Shown: piece after piece, positions 18,940 through 32,231 of the stretch
Layout: every line of letters begins with the position of its first letter
Numbering within the stretch: position 1 is the stretch's first letter
From: Pseudomonas sp. B33.4
GTDB taxonomy: Bacteria; Pseudomonadota; Gammaproteobacteria; Pseudomonadales; Pseudomonadaceae
Reading direction: 5' to 3'
NCBI RefSeq assembly: GCF_034555375.1
Contig: NZ_CP140706.1
Span: 425,001 to 489,000, forward strand
Length of the DNA stretch: 64,000 nt
Notes under the pieces: model-generated
Told to the model about the DNA's origin: nothing
The model's input: the letters and a program-made list of their open reading frames with translations, nothing else
Databases searched by the model: none
Translations under genes and position numbers: made by a program

Positions 18940-21018
18940 ATGAACAGGATTTTCTCCACCCTCGGTTTTTCGCTATGGATAGCGCTGATGTCGCCGATGG
19001 TACTCGCGGCCAATCTGAAGACGCTGGATGTGGCGGCGTTGCCGGGTGATCGCGTCGAGCTGAAGCTGTCGTTCGACGGCCCACCGCCACAGCCCAAGGG
19101 CTACACCACCGAATCACCGGCACGCATCGCCCTCGATTTGCCCGGTGTCGTCAGTCAATTGGCCAGCAAGAACCTTGATCTGGGCAGCGGCAATGCACGC
19201 ACCGCCACGGTAGTCGAAGCCAAGGACCGCACGCGGCTGATCGTCAGTCTGACGCAACTGGCGCCTTACAACACGCGGGTCGCGGGCAACAATCTGTTCG
19301 TGGTGGTTGGGCAGGGCGCGCCGGCGGCGGCGCCGAGAGCTGCAGCCGTTACACCACGCGCTGCGGTAGCGGCTACGGCACCGGCCAAGGCCTTTGTGCC
19401 GAAAAGCCGGGCCATTCGCGGCGTGGATTTCCAGCGGGGTACGGCAGGTGAGGGCAACGTGGTCATCGATCTCTCCGACCCGACCATCGCTCCGGATATC
19501 CAGGAGCATGACGGCAAGATCATCCTCAGCTTTGCCCGCACACAACTCCCGGAAAAGCTACGGGTACGCCTCGACGTCAAGGATTTCGCCACCCCGGTGC
19601 AGTTCGTCAACGCGGCTGTGAGCGGTGATCGCACGGTCATCAGCGTCGAACCCGGCGGGACTTACGAGTACTCCACCTTTCAGACCGACAACAAGCTGAC
19701 GGTCAGCATCCGTCCGATGACCGTCGATGATCTGCAAAAGCGTAACGCTGACCGTCAGGCGTACGTCGGCGAAAAACTCTCGCTGAATTTTCAGGACATT
19801 GATGTGCGTTCAGTGCTGCAACTGATCGCCGACTTCACCAACCTCAACCTTGTCGCCAGCGACACGGTGCAAGGTGGTATCACCTTGCGCCTGCAGAACG
19901 TGCCGTGGGATCAGGCGCTGGATCTGGTGCTGAAAACCAAGGGCCTGGATAAACGCAAGATCGGCAATGTGCTGCTGGTTGCTCCGGCCGATGAAATCGC
20001 TGCCCGCGAGCGCCAGGAACTGGAGTCGCAGAAGCAGATTGCCGAACTGGCACCACTGCGTCGCGAACTTTTGCAGGTGAACTACGCCAAGGCAGCGGAC
20101 ATCGCCAAGCTGTTCCAGTCGGTGACCAGTGCCGAGGCTAAAATCGACGAGCGTGGCTCGATCACCGTCGATGAGCGGACCAACAACATCATTGCCTATC
20201 AGACTCAGGATCGTCTCGACGAACTGCGGCGGATCGTGGCACAGCTGGATATACCGGTGCGTCAGGTGATGATCGAGGCGCGGATCGTCGAGGCTAACGT
20301 CGATTACGACAAAAGCCTGGGCGTGCGCTGGGGCGGTTCGATCCAGAACAAGGGCAATTGGAACGCCTCCGGGGTCAACGGTTCGTCGAGCACCATTGGT
20401 ACTCCTGGCAGCACCAGTACCAACTCGCCGTTCGTCGACATGGGCACCGTCAACAATACTTCAGGGATCGGCATCGCGTTCATCACCGACAACGTCTTGC
20501 TCGATCTTGAGCTGACGGCCATGGAGAAAACCGGCAACGGTGAAATCGTTTCGCAGCCCAAGGTCGTCACCTCGGACAAGGAAACCGCGAAAATCCTCAA
20601 AGGCACCGAGATTCCGTATCAGGAAGCCAGCTCCAGCGGCGCCACGTCGGTGTCGTTCAAGGAGGCCTCGCTGTCGCTGGAAGTCACGCCGCAGATCACC
20701 CCCGACAATCGCATCATCATGGAGGTCAAGGTCACCAAGGACGAACCGGATTACCTGAACAAAGTGCAGGATGTACCGCCGATCAAGAAAAACGAGGTCA
20801 ACGCCAAGGTGCTGGTCAACGACGGCGAAACCATCGTGATTGGGGGCGTTTTCTCAAATACTCAAAGCAAGGTCGTAGATAAGGTGCCATTTCTTGGCGA
20901 TGTGCCGTATCTTGGCCGCCTTTTCCGGCGTGATGTGGTTTCGGAGAAAAAATCCGAGCTGCTGGTATTTCTCACACCACGTATCATGAATAACCAGGCG
21001 ATTGCTGTGAGTCGTTGA
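18940..21018 (+). CDS. pilQ: Type IV pilus secretin PilQ
   Basis: This 692-residue outer-membrane secretin has a signal peptide ending near MVLAA. Two AMIN domains that bind peptidoglycan (about 25-130 and 150-250) are joined by an Ala/Pro-rich linker. An STN/N0 domain ([18 protein letters not shown]) is followed by an N1 domain ([13 protein letters not shown]) and the C-terminal secretin barrel ([16 protein letters not shown], then [11 protein letters not shown]). It forms the pore through which the pilus exits and is last in the pil operon. Confidence 0.97.
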   Translation: MNRIFSTLGFSLWIALMSPMVLAANLKTLDVAALPGDRVELKLSFDGPPPQPKGYTTESPARIALDLPGVVSQLASKNLDLGSGNARTATVVEAKDRTRLIVSLTQLAPYNTRVAGNNLFVVVGQGAPAAAPRAAAVTPRAAVAATAPAKAFVPKSRAIRGVDFQRGTAGEGNVVIDLSDPTIAPDIQEHDGKIILSFARTQLPEKLRVRLDVKDFATPVQFVNAAVSGDRTVISVEPGGTYEYSTFQTDNKLTVSIRPMTVDDLQKRNADRQAYVGEKLSLNFQDIDVRSVLQLIADFTNLNLVASDTVQGGITLRLQNVPWDQALDLVLKTKGLDKRKIGNVLLVAPADEIAARERQELESQKQIAELAPLRRELLQVNYAKAADIAKLFQSVTSAEAKIDERGSITVDERTNNIIAYQTQDRLDELRRIVAQLDIPVRQVMIEARIVEANVDYDKSLGVRWGGSIQNKGNWNASGVNGSSSTIGTPGSTSTNSPFVDMGTVNNTSGIGIAFITDNVLLDLELTAMEKTGNGEIVSQPKVVTSDKETAKILKGTEIPYQEASSSGATSVSFKEASLSLEVTPQITPDNRIIMEVKVTKDEPDYLNKVQDVPPIKKNEVNAKVLVNDGETIVIGGVFSNTQSKVVDKVPFLGDVPYLGRLFRRDVVSEKKSELLVFLTPRIMNNQAIAVSR

Positions 21019-21022
21019 TTCT

Positions 21023-21541
21023 GTGCGAAATTTGATTCTTGTAGGACCGATGGGCGCTGGCAAAAGCACCATCGGCCGGTTGCTGGCCAAAGAGTTGCGC
21101 CTGCCGTTCAAAGATTCCGACAAGGAAATTGAACTGCGCACGGGCGCCAATATCCCGTGGATCTTCGACAAGGAAGGCGAACCCGGCTTTCGTGACCGTG
21201 AGCAGGCGATGATCGCCGAGCTGTGCGCGTTCGATGGCGTGGTGTTGGCGACCGGCGGTGGTGCAGTCATGCGCGATGCCAATCGCAAGGCCCTGCATGA
21301 GGGTGGGCGAGTGGTGTATCTGCACGCCTCCGTTGAGCAGCAGGTCGGACGCACATCGCGCGACCGTAATCGACCGTTGCTGCGCACCGCCAATCCGGAG
21401 AAAACCCTGCGCGACCTGCTGGCGATTCGTGATCCGCTCTATCGGGAAATCGCCGATCTGGTGGTAGAAACCGACGAACGGCCGCCACGCATGGTCGTAC
21501 TCGACATTCTCGATCGTCTGGCGCAGTTACCTCCCCGTTAA
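21023..21541 (+). CDS. aroK: Shikimate kinase
   Basis: This 172-residue P-loop kinase phosphorylates shikimate in aromatic amino acid synthesis. The Walker A motif is GPMGAGKST. The shikimate-binding residues are in DSDKEIE and GFRDRE, and the GGGAVM motif and the lid arginine region RPLL are present. The start is GTG at 21023, 4 bp after the pilQ stop, so it is probably read with the pil operon. It supplies the shikimate pathway, which also feeds the aryl starter of the polyene cluster. Confidence 0.97.
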   Translation: MRNLILVGPMGAGKSTIGRLLAKELRLPFKDSDKEIELRTGANIPWIFDKEGEPGFRDREQAMIAELCAFDGVVLATGGGAVMRDANRKALHEGGRVVYLHASVEQQVGRTSRDRNRPLLRTANPEKTLRDLLAIRDPLYREIADLVVETDERPPRMVVLDILDRLAQLPPR

Positions 21542-21693
21542 AGCATCGCTCGAAATGCGCTATCCTCGGCGTCCTGTCACAGCCCGTCGAGGTTGTGGCG
21601 GATGGCGTGCGAGCGGCGTCATACCCGCTATAGGCCGCAGATAACCAATAATTCAGGGCAGGACGCCTGCTTCCATCTTCACTGTGGGGACAC

Positions 21694-22794
21694 ATGCAGA
21701 CACTCAAGGTCGATCTAGGCGAGCGCAGCTACCCGATTCATATTGGCGAAGGTTTGTTGGATCAGCCTGAGTTGCTGGCTCCGCATATCCATGGGCGGCA
21801 GGTGGCAATCATCTCCAACGAGACCGTTGCGCCGCTCTATCTCGAACGTCTGACCCGCAGCCTGGCGCAGTTCTCGGTAATATCGGTGGTGTTGCCGGAC
21901 GGCGAAGCCTTCAAGAACTGGGAAACCCTGCAACTGATCTTCGACGGTCTGCTGACCGCCCGTCATGACCGCCGCACCACCGTGGTCGCCCTCGGCGGCG
22001 GTGTGATCGGCGACATGGCCGGTTTCGCCGCTGCCTGTTACCAGCGCGGCGTCGACTTCATCCAGATCCCTACGACATTGCTGTCCCAGGTCGATTCGTC
22101 CGTGGGCGGCAAGACCGGCATCAACCATTCGCTGGGCAAGAACATGGTCGGCGCGTTCTATCAACCGAACGTGGTGCTGATCGATACGGCGTCCCTGAAA
22201 ACCCTGCCAGAGCGCGAGCTGTCGGCGGGCTTGGCGGAGGTCATCAAATACGGTCTGATCTGCGATGAGCCGTTCCTGACCTGGCTCGAAGTCAACGTCG
22301 ATGCCCTGCGTGCGCTGGATCAGAAAGCCCTGACTTACGCCATCGAGCGCTCCTGCGCAGCCAAGGCTGCGGTTGTGGGTGCCGATGAGAAAGAAACCGG
22401 CGTACGCGCCACGCTCAACCTCGGCCACACCTTCGGTCACGCCATCGAGACCCACATGGGCTATGGTGTCTGGTTGCACGGGGAAGCGGTCGCCGCTGGC
22501 ACGGTGATGGCGCTGGAAATGTCCGCCCGTCTGGGCTGGATCAGTGACGCTGAGCGTGATCGCGGAATTCGTCTGTTCCAGCGCGCCGGTCTGCCGGTGG
22601 TGCCACCGACGGAAATGACCGAAGCCGATTTTCTTCAACACATGGCAATCGACAAAAAAGTGATCGACGGTCGTCTGCGCCTGGTGCTGCTGCGCCGGAT
22701 GGGCGAAGCGGTAGTGACCGCCGATTATCCGAAAGAGGTTCTACAGGCCACGCTGGGAGCGGATTACCGCGCCCTGGCTCAGCTTAAAGGTTAA
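21694..22794 (+). CDS. aroB: 3-Dehydroquinate synthase
   Basis: This 366-residue NAD- and metal-dependent enzyme converts DAHP to 3-dehydroquinate, the second shikimate step. NAD-binding segments [24 protein letters not shown] and the zinc ligand region [11 protein letters not shown] are visible. It follows aroK by 152 bp and damX follows 10 bp later, the conserved aroK-aroB-damX order of gammaproteobacteria. Confidence 0.97.
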   Translation: MQTLKVDLGERSYPIHIGEGLLDQPELLAPHIHGRQVAIISNETVAPLYLERLTRSLAQFSVISVVLPDGEAFKNWETLQLIFDGLLTARHDRRTTVVALGGGVIGDMAGFAAACYQRGVDFIQIPTTLLSQVDSSVGGKTGINHSLGKNMVGAFYQPNVVLIDTASLKTLPERELSAGLAEVIKYGLICDEPFLTWLEVNVDALRALDQKALTYAIERSCAAKAAVVGADEKETGVRATLNLGHTFGHAIETHMGYGVWLHGEAVAAGTVMALEMSARLGWISDAERDRGIRLFQRAGLPVVPPTEMTEADFLQHMAIDKKVIDGRLRLVLLRRMGEAVVTADYPKEVLQATLGADYRALAQLKG

Positions 22795-22804
22795 TAAGAT
22801 TCCG

Positions 22805-24397
22805 ATGACTAGTTTGCATGCCGACGAGGCGTTCCTCGGCCATTTCCAGTTAAGTCACGACCCGTTCGCGCCGCGCGTGCCGGGCTTCAAATTCTTTCCG
22901 GCCCAGCGCAAACCGGTGCTGGGTCAACTGCATCATCTGGCGCGTTATAGCCAGTTGCTGCTGGTAGTCACTGGACCGCAGGGCAGCGGCAAAACGTTGC
23001 TGCGTCAGGCGCTGGTCGCCAGCACCAACAAGCAGTCGGTGCAGAGCGTGGTGGTTTCCGCCCGTGGCGCCGGCGATGCCGCCGGTGTGCTGCGTCAGGT
23101 CGCTCAGGCGCTGAACGTTGCTCAGGCCGAAGTGGGCGCGATTCTCGATCAGGTGGTGCAACTCGCGCTGACCGGTCAGGAAGTCTATTTGCTGGTGGAT
23201 GACGCCGAGCAGCTCGACGAATCTGCCCTCGAAGCGTTGATGGCGCTGGGCGCCGGCGCACCGGAAGGTCGCCCGCATGTGTTCCTGTTCGGCGAGTCAT
23301 CGCTGATCGCGCAGCTTGAGGCCTTGCACCTCGAGGAAGAGCGTTTCCACGTCATCGAATTGCAGCCGTACACCGAAGAAGAGACCCGCGAATATCTCGA
23401 CCAGCGGCTTGAAGGCGCAGGCCGGGGCGTCGAACTTTTCACCGCAGATCAGATCTCTGATATTCACGAAAGCGCCGAGGGTTGGCCGGGCAACATCAAC
23501 CAGGTCGCTCGCGATGCTCTGATCGAAGTCATGATTGCCAGCCGCTCTGCGGTCAAGCGTCCAAGTATGGGGTTCAACATGCCGAAGAAACACGTATTGG
23601 CGATTTCCGCCGTCGTTGTGGTCGCGGTCGCTGCCGCCTGGCTGATGCCGGGTCGCAACAAGGCGCCGACCACCGGTGCACCGGCCAATGAACAGGCACA
23701 GTTGCCATTGGGTCAGGGCGCAGCCAATGGCGGCGCGCCGAACGTTGAGTTCGCCGGTAATACGCAGCCGATGCCGTTGCCGCTGGTCGGCAACTCGCAA
23801 CCGGTGATGCGCGGTCCTTTGGCCGAAGCGGCCGGTGGCATTACCGAAGGCGACGATGGCGTGCCGCTGGAAGGTTCCAGCGACACCCCGCCGACCGTTA
23901 CCACTTCCGCGCCGCCTGCGGGCGTTCCGGCCGGCCCTGCGCCGACACCGGTTCCGTTGCCAGCGGCCAAGCCGACTCCGGCGCCGACGCAAGTGGCTAC
24001 CGCCAAGCCTGCACCGGCAGCGCCAGTGGCCAAACCGGCTCCAGCACCGGCCAAGCCTGTGGCTGCGGCCAAACCGGCCGAGAAGCCTGTTGCCGTCGCC
24101 AAAGCCGCCGGTGGCAGCTGGTACGCGGGTCAACCGACCGGCAACTACGTGGTGCAGATCCTCGGCACCAGCTCCGAAACTGCCGCGCAAAACTTCGTCA
24201 AGGAGCAGGGTGGCGAGTACCGTTATTTCAAGAAAGTCCTCAACGGCAAGCCTCTCTACGTGATCACCTACGGCAACTTCGCCAATCGTGATGCGGCCGT
24301 TTCTGCCATCAAGGCCTTGCCAGCGAAGGTTCAGGCTGGTAAACCTTGGCCTCGCACTGTGGCCAGCGTCCAACAGGAACTGGCAACAACTCGCTGA
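22805..24397 (+). CDS. damX: DamX-like AAA ATPase with SPOR domain
   Basis: This 530-residue inner-membrane protein has a cytoplasmic N-terminal ExeA/AAA-like ATPase domain. Its Walker A motif GPQGSGKT is at 57-64, with a Walker B-like VYLLVDDAEQL. A membrane segment (AISAVVVVAVAAAWLM, about 265-280) is followed by a long Pro/Ala-rich periplasmic linker and a C-terminal SPOR domain (YVVQILGTSSETAAQNFV onward) that targets division septa. Pseudomonas DamX-type proteins of this layout are longer than the E. coli protein at the N-terminus. It is the last gene of the aroKB-damX run. Confidence 0.88.
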   Translation: MTSLHADEAFLGHFQLSHDPFAPRVPGFKFFPAQRKPVLGQLHHLARYSQLLLVVTGPQGSGKTLLRQALVASTNKQSVQSVVVSARGAGDAAGVLRQVAQALNVAQAEVGAILDQVVQLALTGQEVYLLVDDAEQLDESALEALMALGAGAPEGRPHVFLFGESSLIAQLEALHLEEERFHVIELQPYTEEETREYLDQRLEGAGRGVELFTADQISDIHESAEGWPGNINQVARDALIEVMIASRSAVKRPSMGFNMPKKHVLAISAVVVVAVAAAWLMPGRNKAPTTGAPANEQAQLPLGQGAANGGAPNVEFAGNTQPMPLPLVGNSQPVMRGPLAEAAGGITEGDDGVPLEGSSDTPPTVTTSAPPAGVPAGPAPTPVPLPAAKPTPAPTQVATAKPAPAAPVAKPAPAPAKPVAAAKPAEKPVAVAKAAGGSWYAGQPTGNYVVQILGTSSETAAQNFVKEQGGEYRYFKKVLNGKPLYVITYGNFANRDAAVSAIKALPAKVQAGKPWPRTVASVQQELATTR

Positions 24398-24403
24398 AGA
24401 TTC

Positions 24404-24424
24404 GGCGGCCTTACCCAGGCCGCC
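24404..24424 (+). terminator. Hairpin after damX
   Basis: GGCGGCCT and AGGCCGCC form an 8-bp perfect stem with a 5-base loop, 6 bp after the damX stop codon. There is no T-run behind it, so termination would be inefficient or need Rho. Confidence 0.5.
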
Positions 24425-24572
24425 TCTCCAAGCACCTCAAAATTTCTACGAGTGCGCGCCGTCTCTACAGACCGCGTGCCTTGTGGTGTCTGCGTCACAG
24501 TAGTCTTTGAGTCGTTGCGGTCAAAATTAAAAAAGTTTTGACTAGCACAGCAGATCGCTTTAAACCTTTCAC

Positions 24573-24610
24573 AAATGCGACATGAATTTGCGACATTTCG
24601 TCGTCAAATT
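24573..24610. promoter_or_regulatory. Repeated operator-like half-sites upstream of gltB
   Basis: AAATGCGACAT (24573-24583) and ATTTGCGACAT (24586-24596) are direct repeats. An inverted, slightly longer version (GTCGTCAAATT, 24600-24610) completes a dyad with the second copy. The cluster abuts the -35 box of the gltB promoter, where a regulator would act. I cannot name the protein. Confidence 0.5.
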
Positions 24611-24638
24611 TGTGAGCCTCTGTGTCGCTGTGTACAAT
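24610..24638 (+). promoter_or_regulatory. Sigma-70 type promoter for gltBD
   Basis: TTGTGA (-35, 24610-24615) and TACAAT (-10, 24633-24638) are 17 bases apart and lie about 110 nt before the gltB start. The rest of the 350-bp damX-gltB spacer shows no gene. Confidence 0.6.
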
Positions 24639-24747
24639 GACCACCCTTTTGCCCCTGCTAAGCCGGCGTACGTTCGGCGCAGGATGCAAGTGGTTGAATT
24701 GAAAAGAAATTTGCCTCGAAAAGAGGCAGCCTGGTGAGAAAGTGTCT

Positions 24748-27700
24748 ATGAAAGCAGGTCTGTACCAACCAGATGAATTCAAGGATAACTGCGGTTTCGG
24801 CCTGATAGCCCATATGCAGGGCGAGCCCAGTCATACCCTTTTGCAAACGGCCATTGAGGCCCTGACCTGCATGACCCACCGCGGTGGGATTAATGCCGAC
24901 GGCAAGACCGGTGACGGTTGCGGTCTGCTGATTCAGAAGCCTGACGCGTTCCTGCGAGCCATTGCCCAGGAAACCTTCAGCGTCGAACTGCCCAAGCAAT
25001 ATGCAGTGGGCATGGTTTTCTTCAACCAGGATCCGGTCAAGGCCGAAGCCGCTCGCGAGAACATGAACCGCGAGATCCTCGCTGAAGGTCTGCAATTGAT
25101 CGGCTGGCGCAAAGTGCCAATCGACACCAGCGTCCTCGGCCGCCTGGCCCTTGAGCGCCTGCCACAGATCGAGCAGGTGTACATCGGCGGTGAAGGCCTG
25201 AGCGATCAGGATATGGCCGTGAAGCTGTTCAGTGCACGTCGTCGTTCGTCGGTGGCCAACGCCGTCGACTCCGACCACTACATCTGCAGCTTTTCGCACA
25301 AGACCATCATCTATAAAGGCCTGATGATGCCGGCCGACCTGGCCGCGTTCTATCCAGACCTGAGCGACGAGCGCCTGCAAACCGCGATCTGCGTGTTCCA
25401 CCAGCGCTTTTCCACCAACACTCTGCCGAAATGGCCACTGGCGCAGCCATTCCGCTTCCTCGCCCACAACGGCGAGATCAACACCATCACCGGTAACCGT
25501 AACTGGGCGCAGGCCCGTCGGACCAAGTTCACCAATGATCTGATGGATTTGGAAGAGCTCGGCCCGCTGGTCAACCGTGTCGGTTCCGACTCCTCGAGCA
25601 TGGATAACATGCTCGAGCTGATGGTCACTGGCGGCATCGACCTGTTCCGTGGCGTGCGGATGATCATTCCGCCGGCGTGGCAGAACGTCGAAACCATGGA
25701 CCCGGATCTGCGTGCGTTCTACGAGTACAACTCGATGCACATGGAGCCGTGGGACGGCCCGGCTGGCGTGGTGATGACTGACGGTCGTTACGCGGTGTGC
25801 CTGCTCGACCGTAACGGTCTGCGCCCGGCGCGTTGGGTCACCACCACCAACGGTTTCATCACCCTGGCGTCGGAAATCGGCGTGTGGGACTACAAACCTG
25901 AGGACGTGATTGCCAAAGGCCGCGTCGGCCCTGGCCAGATCTTCGCCGTGGATACCGAAACCGGGCAGATCCTCGACACCGATGCGATCGACAACCGTCT
26001 GAAATCCCGTCATCCGTACAAGCAATGGCTGCGCAAGAACGCTCTGCGCATCCAGGCGACCATGGAAGACAACGACCACGGTTCGGCTTTTTACGACGTC
26101 GATCAGCTCAAGCAATACATGAAGATGTATCAGGTCACGTTCGAAGAACGCGATCAGGTCCTGCGTCCGCTCGGCGAGCAAGGCTACGAAGCCGTTGGTT
26201 CGATGGGCGACGACACGCCGATGGCCGTGCTGTCGCAGCGCGTGCGCACGCCGTACGACTACTTCCGTCAGCAGTTCGCGCAGGTCACCAACCCGCCGAT
26301 CGACCCGCTGCGTGAAGCGATCGTGATGTCGCTGGAAATCTGCCTCGGTGCCGAGCGCAACATTTTCCAGGAGTCGCCGGAACACGCTTCACGCGTGATC
26401 CTCAGCTCGCCGGTCATTTCCCCGGCCAAGTGGCGCTCGCTGATGAACCTCGACCGTCCGGGTTTCGAACGGGCGATCATCGACCTCAACTACGACGAAA
26501 GCGTCGGCCTCGAAGCGGCGATCCGCAACGTTGCCGATCAGGCTGAAGAGGCCGTGCGCGCCGGTCGCACCCAGATCGTTCTGAGCGACCGCCATATCGC
26601 TCCGGGCAAGCTGCCGATCCACGCCTCGCTGGCGACCGGTGCCGTGCACCACCGCCTGACCGAAAAAGGCCTGCGTTGCGATTCCAACATCCTTGTTGAA
26701 ACCGCGACCGCCCGTGACCCGCATCACTTCGCCGTACTGATCGGTTTCGGCGCCTCGGCGGTCTATCCGTTCCTCGCGTACGAAGTGCTGGGCGACCTGA
26801 TCCGTACCGGTGAAGTGCTGGGCGACCTCTATGAGGTGTTCAAGAACTACCGCAAAGGCATCACCAAAGGTCTGCTGAAGATCCTCTCGAAGATGGGTAT
26901 CTCGACCATCGCTTCGTACCGTGGTGCGCAGCTGTTCGAAGCCATCGGCCTGTCCGAAGAAGTTTGCGACCTGAGCTTCCGTGGCGTGCCGAGCCGCATC
27001 AAGGGTGCACGTTTCGTCGACATCGAAGCCGAGCAGAAAGCACTCGCCACCGAAGCCTGGAGTCCGCGCAAGCCGATCCAGCAGGGCGGTCTGCTGAAGT
27101 TCGTCCACGGTGGCGAATATCACGCCTACAACCCGGACGTGGTCAACACCCTGCAAGCCGCTGTGCAGCAGGGCGACTACGCCAAGTTCAAGGAATACAC
27201 CGCGCTGGTGGACAACCGTCCGGTGTCGATGATTCGCGACCTGTTCAAGGTCAAGACCCTCGACACGCCGCTGGACATCAGTGAAATCGAACCGCTGGAA
27301 TCGGTGCTCAAGCGCTTCGACTCTGCCGGTATCTCGCTGGGCGCACTGTCGCCGGAAGCTCACGAAGCCCTGGCCGAAGCCATGAACCGCCTCGGTGCGC
27401 GTTCCAACTCCGGCGAAGGCGGTGAAGACCCGGCGCGTTACGGCACCATCAAGAGCTCGAAAATCAAGCAAGTTGCGACTGGCCGCTTCGGGGTGACTCC
27501 GGAATACCTGGTCAACGCCGAAGTGCTGCAGATCAAGGTCGCGCAAGGCGCCAAGCCGGGCGAGGGCGGGCAACTGCCGGGCGGTAAAGTGAACGGGCTG
27601 ATCGCCAAGCTGCGTTACGCAGTGCCGGGCGTGACCCTGATTTCGCCGCCGCCGCACCACGACATCTATTCGATCGAAGACTTGTCGCAGCTGATTTTCG

Positions 27701-29193
27701 ACTTGAAACAGGTCAACCCGAAGGCGCTGGTCTCGGTGAAGCTGGTAGCAGAAGCGGGCGTCGGCACCATCGCCGCCGGTGTGGCCAAGGCCTATGCGGA
27801 CCTGATCACCATCTCCGGTTACGACGGTGGCACCGGTGCCTCGCCGCTGACTTCGATCAAATACGCCGGCGCACCGTGGGAACTCGGCCTCGCCGAAACC
27901 CACCAGACCCTGCGCGGCAACGACCTGCGCGGCAAAGTCCGGGTGCAGACCGACGGCGGCCTGAAAACCGGCCTCGACGTGATCAAGGCGGCGATCCTTG
28001 GCGCCGAAAGCTTCGGCTTCGGTACTGCGCCAATGATCGCGCTGGGCTGCAAATACCTGCGTATCTGCCACCTGAACAACTGCGCCACCGGCGTTGCGAC
28101 GCAGAACGAGAAGCTGCGCAAGGACCACTACATCGGTACCGTCGACATGGTGGTGAATTTCTTCACCTACGTCGCCGAAGAAACCCGTGAGTGGCTGGCC
28201 AAGCTCGGCGTGCGCTCCCTCGAAGAGCTGATCGGTCGCACCGATCTGCTGGAAATCCTCGAAGGCCAGACCGCCAAGCAAAACCACCTGGATCTGACGC
28301 CGTTGTTGGGCAGCGATCACATCCCTGCGGACAAGCCACAGTTCTGCGGTGTTGAGCGCAACCCGCCGTTCGACAAAGGTCTGCTGGCCGAGAAAATGGT
28401 CGAGATGGCCTCATCGGCAATCAACGACCTCAGCGGCGCCGAGTTCGACCTGGACATCTGCAACTGCGACCGTTCGATCGGCGCGCGGATCTCCGGCGAA
28501 ATCGCCCGTAAGCACGGCAACCAGGGGATGGCGAAAGCGCCGATCACCTTCCGCTTCAAAGGCACTGCTGGTCAGAGCTTCGGTGTGTGGAACGCCGGCG
28601 GTTTGAACATGTACCTCGAAGGCGACGCCAACGACTACGTCGGCAAAGGCATGACCGGTGGCAAGCTGACCATCGTGCCGCCGAAGGGCAGCGTCTATAA
28701 GACTCAGGAAAGCGCCATCATCGGCAACACCTGCTTGTACGGCGCGACGGGCGGCAAGCTGTTCGCCGCCGGCACCGCAGGTGAGCGTTTCGCCGTGCGT
28801 AACTCCGGTGCCCACACGGTTGTGGAAGGCACTGGCGATCACTGCTGTGAGTACATGACCGGTGGTTTCGTCTGCGTTCTGGGCAAGACCGGTTACAACT
28901 TCGGCTCTGGCATGACCGGTGGTTTCGCCTACGTGCTCGATCAGGACAACACCTTCGTTGACCGGGTCAACCACGAACTGGTGGAAATCCAGCGGATCAG
29001 CGGCGAGGCGATGGAAGCCTATCGCAGCCACCTGCAAAACGTGCTGAACGAGTATGTCGCGGAAACCGACAGCGAGTGGGGTCGTGAACTCGCCGAAAAC
29101 CTCGATGACTACCTGCGCCGTTTCTGGCTGGTCAAACCGAAGGCGGCGAGTTTGAAATCTCTGCTCTCCAGTACTCGTGCGAGTCCGCAATAA
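24748..29193 (+). CDS. gltB: Glutamate synthase (NADPH) large subunit
   Basis: This 1481-residue GOGAT alpha subunit makes two glutamate from glutamine and 2-oxoglutarate. The start at 24748 ([11 protein letters not shown]) follows a GAGAAAG site. A GTG two codons earlier is less likely. A short propeptide precedes the N-terminal nucleophile Cys of the class II amidotransferase domain ([10 protein letters not shown]). Central and FMN-binding synthase domains follow, with the 3Fe-4S cysteines in [19 protein letters not shown], and then a C-terminal glycine-rich beta-helix domain ([13 protein letters not shown]). It forms the holoenzyme with GltD, encoded 126 bp downstream. Confidence 0.98.
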   Translation: MKAGLYQPDEFKDNCGFGLIAHMQGEPSHTLLQTAIEALTCMTHRGGINADGKTGDGCGLLIQKPDAFLRAIAQETFSVELPKQYAVGMVFFNQDPVKAEAARENMNREILAEGLQLIGWRKVPIDTSVLGRLALERLPQIEQVYIGGEGLSDQDMAVKLFSARRRSSVANAVDSDHYICSFSHKTIIYKGLMMPADLAAFYPDLSDERLQTAICVFHQRFSTNTLPKWPLAQPFRFLAHNGEINTITGNRNWAQARRTKFTNDLMDLEELGPLVNRVGSDSSSMDNMLELMVTGGIDLFRGVRMIIPPAWQNVETMDPDLRAFYEYNSMHMEPWDGPAGVVMTDGRYAVCLLDRNGLRPARWVTTTNGFITLASEIGVWDYKPEDVIAKGRVGPGQIFAVDTETGQILDTDAIDNRLKSRHPYKQWLRKNALRIQATMEDNDHGSAFYDVDQLKQYMKMYQVTFEERDQVLRPLGEQGYEAVGSMGDDTPMAVLSQRVRTPYDYFRQQFAQVTNPPIDPLREAIVMSLEICLGAERNIFQESPEHASRVILSSPVISPAKWRSLMNLDRPGFERAIIDLNYDESVGLEAAIRNVADQAEEAVRAGRTQIVLSDRHIAPGKLPIHASLATGAVHHRLTEKGLRCDSNILVETATARDPHHFAVLIGFGASAVYPFLAYEVLGDLIRTGEVLGDLYEVFKNYRKGITKGLLKILSKMGISTIASYRGAQLFEAIGLSEEVCDLSFRGVPSRIKGARFVDIEAEQKALATEAWSPRKPIQQGGLLKFVHGGEYHAYNPDVVNTLQAAVQQGDYAKFKEYTALVDNRPVSMIRDLFKVKTLDTPLDISEIEPLESVLKRFDSAGISLGALSPEAHEALAEAMNRLGARSNSGEGGEDPARYGTIKSSKIKQVATGRFGVTPEYLVNAEVLQIKVAQGAKPGEGGQLPGGKVNGLIAKLRYAVPGVTLISPPPHHDIYSIEDLSQLIFDLKQVNPKALVSVKLVAEAGVGTIAAGVAKAYADLITISGYDGGTGASPLTSIKYAGAPWELGLAETHQTLRGNDLRGKVRVQTDGGLKTGLDVIKAAILGAESFGFGTAPMIALGCKYLRICHLNNCATGVATQNEKLRKDHYIGTVDMVVNFFTYVAEETREWLAKLGVRSLEELIGRTDLLEILEGQTAKQNHLDLTPLLGSDHIPADKPQFCGVERNPPFDKGLLAEKMVEMASSAINDLSGAEFDLDICNCDRSIGARISGEIARKHGNQGMAKAPITFRFKGTAGQSFGVWNAGGLNMYLEGDANDYVGKGMTGGKLTIVPPKGSVYKTQESAIIGNTCLYGATGGKLFAAGTAGERFAVRNSGAHTVVEGTGDHCCEYMTGGFVCVLGKTGYNFGSGMTGGFAYVLDQDNTFVDRVNHELVEIQRISGEAMEAYRSHLQNVLNEYVAETDSEWGRELAENLDDYLRRFWLVKPKAASLKSLLSSTRASPQ

Positions 29194-29198
29194 CGGCG

Positions 29199-29299
29199 CA
29201 GCTGCAAGCCACTGGCTTCAAGCGGCAAGCTGGAGCCAGTGCGCGCTGTAACGGACTAATGTGATTTTCTTGCAGCTTGAAGCTTGTAGCTTGGAGCTG
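29199..29299. repeat. CAAGC/GCTTG inverted repeat in the gltB-gltD spacer
   Basis: Arms at 29199-29237 and 29269-29299 use the same units as the repeats at 985 and 3374. Inside the left arm an extra perfect 8-bp hairpin CACTGGCT / AGCCAGTG (29210-29217, 29233-29240) is nested. The element fills nearly all of the spacer between two genes whose products must be made together. Confidence 0.75.
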
Positions 29300-29307
29300 T
29301 CGTGTAA

Positions 29308-30738
<1,431 letters not shown>

Positions 30739-30766
30739 CCTCCAGTTCGAAACTGCACCGCAACTC

Positions 30767-30855
30767 CTGTGGGAGCTGGCTTGCCAGCGATAGCATCACC
30801 TCGGTCAATCTGACAAAACGAGGTGCCTGCATCGCTGGCAAGCCAGCTCCCACAG
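30767..30855. repeat. REPIN (GTGGGAGCTGGCTTGCCAGCGAT type)
   Basis: CTGTGGGAGCTGGCTTGCCAGCGAT and its inverse ATCGCTGGCAAGCCAGCTCCCACAG flank a spacer of about 40 bases with an inner inverted pair (ACCTCG / CGAGGT). It lies 29 bp after gltD. Confidence 0.9.
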
Positions 30856-30985
30856 TGTTTTGTGGTGTTGCAAAATCTGCATTCCAACGCAATAAATTGA
30901 CCCGATAGACAAAAGGCTGACCTGCATCCGTGCCTTTTGCGTCGCGCTCTGAGAAAATGCCCGCACTTTTTTTCCGGATGCCGAC

Positions 30986-32053
30986 ATGACTGCCCTGAAG
31001 AACGACCGTTTCCTCCGCGCCCTGCTCAAGCAACCCGTAGACGTCACCCCGGTGTGGATGATGCGTCAGGCCGGTCGCTACCTGCCTGAGTACCGCGCCA
31101 GCCGCGCCCAGGCCGGTGATTTCATGAGCCTGTGCATGAATCCGGAATTCGCCTGCGAAGTCACGATGCAACCGCTCGACCGCTATCCACAACTGGACGC
31201 GGCGATCCTGTTTTCCGACATCCTCACCATCCCCGATGCCATGGGCCAAGGCCTGTACTTCGAGACCGGTGAAGGCCCGCGCTTCAAGAAAGTCGTCAGC
31301 ACGATGGCTGATATCGAAGCGCTGCCAATCCCTGATCCGCACAAAGACCTCGGCTATGTGATGGACGCGGTGAGCACCATCCGTCGCGAGCTCAACGGTC
31401 GCGTGCCGCTGATCGGTTTCTCCGGCAGCCCGTGGACCCTGGCGACCTACATGGTTGAAGGCGGCTCGTCGAAAGACTTCCGCAAGACCAAAGCCATGCT
31501 CTACGACAACCCGCAAGCCATGCACCTGCTGCTGGACAAACTCGCGCAGTCGGTGACCTCGTACCTCAACGGCCAGATCATGGCCGGCGCGCAAGCCGTG
31601 CAGATTTTTGATACCTGGGGCGGCAACCTGTCGGCGGCGGCGTATCAGGAGTTCTCGCTGGCCTACATGAAGAAAATCGTCAGCGGCCTGATCCGCGAGC
31701 ACGACGGTCGCAAAGTACCGGTGATCCTCTTTACCAAAAATGGCGGCCTGTGGCTGGAAAGCATCGCCGAGGCTGGCGCTGACGCACTGGGTCTGGACTG
31801 GACCTGCGACATCGGCAACGCCCGCGCCCGTGTAGGTGACAAGGTTGCCCTGCAAGGCAACATGGACCCGACCGTGCTCTACGCCAAACCGGAAGCGATC
31901 CGCACTGAAGTCGGACGCATTCTGGCCAGCTACGGCAAGGGCAGCGGTCACGTGTTCAACCTCGGCCATGGCATCACGCCTGAGGTTGATCCGGAGCACG
32001 CCGGTGCGTTCCTGCGCGCGGTGCATGAGCTGTCGGCGCAGTATCACGAGTGA
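30986..32053 (+). CDS. hemE: Uroporphyrinogen III decarboxylase
   Basis: This 355-residue cytosolic enzyme removes four carboxyl groups from uroporphyrinogen III in heme synthesis. The signature [16 protein letters not shown] carries the substrate-binding Arg. The active-site Asp is in [14 protein letters not shown], and [16 protein letters not shown] is the second family signature. The length is standard. It is transcribed alone between a REPIN and a strong terminator. Confidence 0.98.
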   Translation: MTALKNDRFLRALLKQPVDVTPVWMMRQAGRYLPEYRASRAQAGDFMSLCMNPEFACEVTMQPLDRYPQLDAAILFSDILTIPDAMGQGLYFETGEGPRFKKVVSTMADIEALPIPDPHKDLGYVMDAVSTIRRELNGRVPLIGFSGSPWTLATYMVEGGSSKDFRKTKAMLYDNPQAMHLLLDKLAQSVTSYLNGQIMAGAQAVQIFDTWGGNLSAAAYQEFSLAYMKKIVSGLIREHDGRKVPVILFTKNGGLWLESIAEAGADALGLDWTCDIGNARARVGDKVALQGNMDPTVLYAKPEAIRTEVGRILASYGKGSGHVFNLGHGITPEVDPEHAGAFLRAVHELSAQYHE

Positions 32054-32065
32054 TCGCCACACCAT

Positions 32066-32099
32066 AAAAAACGCCCGGCTAAATGCCGGGCGTTTTTAT
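32066..32099 (+). terminator. Terminator of hemE
   Basis: AAAAAACGCCCGGC and GCCGGGCGTTTTT form a 13-bp stem with a 5-base loop and a T-run, 12 bp after the hemE stop. The A-run on the left would make it work on the other strand too. Confidence 0.93.
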
Positions 32100-32130
32100 T
32101 TGCACGATCCTACGTCGGCCGCGGACCAAT

Positions 32131-32220
32131 TGTAGGAGTGAGCCTGCTCGCGATAGAGGTGAGTCAGTCGCCCAATATGTTGGCTGACACACCGCTATCG
32201 CGAGCAGGCTCACTCCTACA
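32131..32220. repeat. REPIN, GTAGGAGTGAGCCTGCTCGCGATAG subfamily, copy 1
   Basis: TGTAGGAGTGAGCCTGCTCGCGATAG and its inverse bound a 40-base core containing GTTGGCTGACA. It belongs to the same subfamily and orientation as 40603-40690 and 55809-55897. Confidence 0.9.
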
Positions 32221-32231
32221 TGGGTTACGCG

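Noticed and set aside
24658..28320. Long open frames on the minus strand opposite gltB (over 570 and 640 codons)
   Set aside because: They are shadows of a highly biased GC-rich gene: compositions rich in Arg/His/Gln/Val, no recognisable domain, fully covered by the clear gltB protein.
32131..32220. Repeated palindromic units in intergenic DNA as a CRISPR array
   Set aside because: Units are inverted pairs at scattered loci, not regularly spaced direct repeats, and no cas genes are present.
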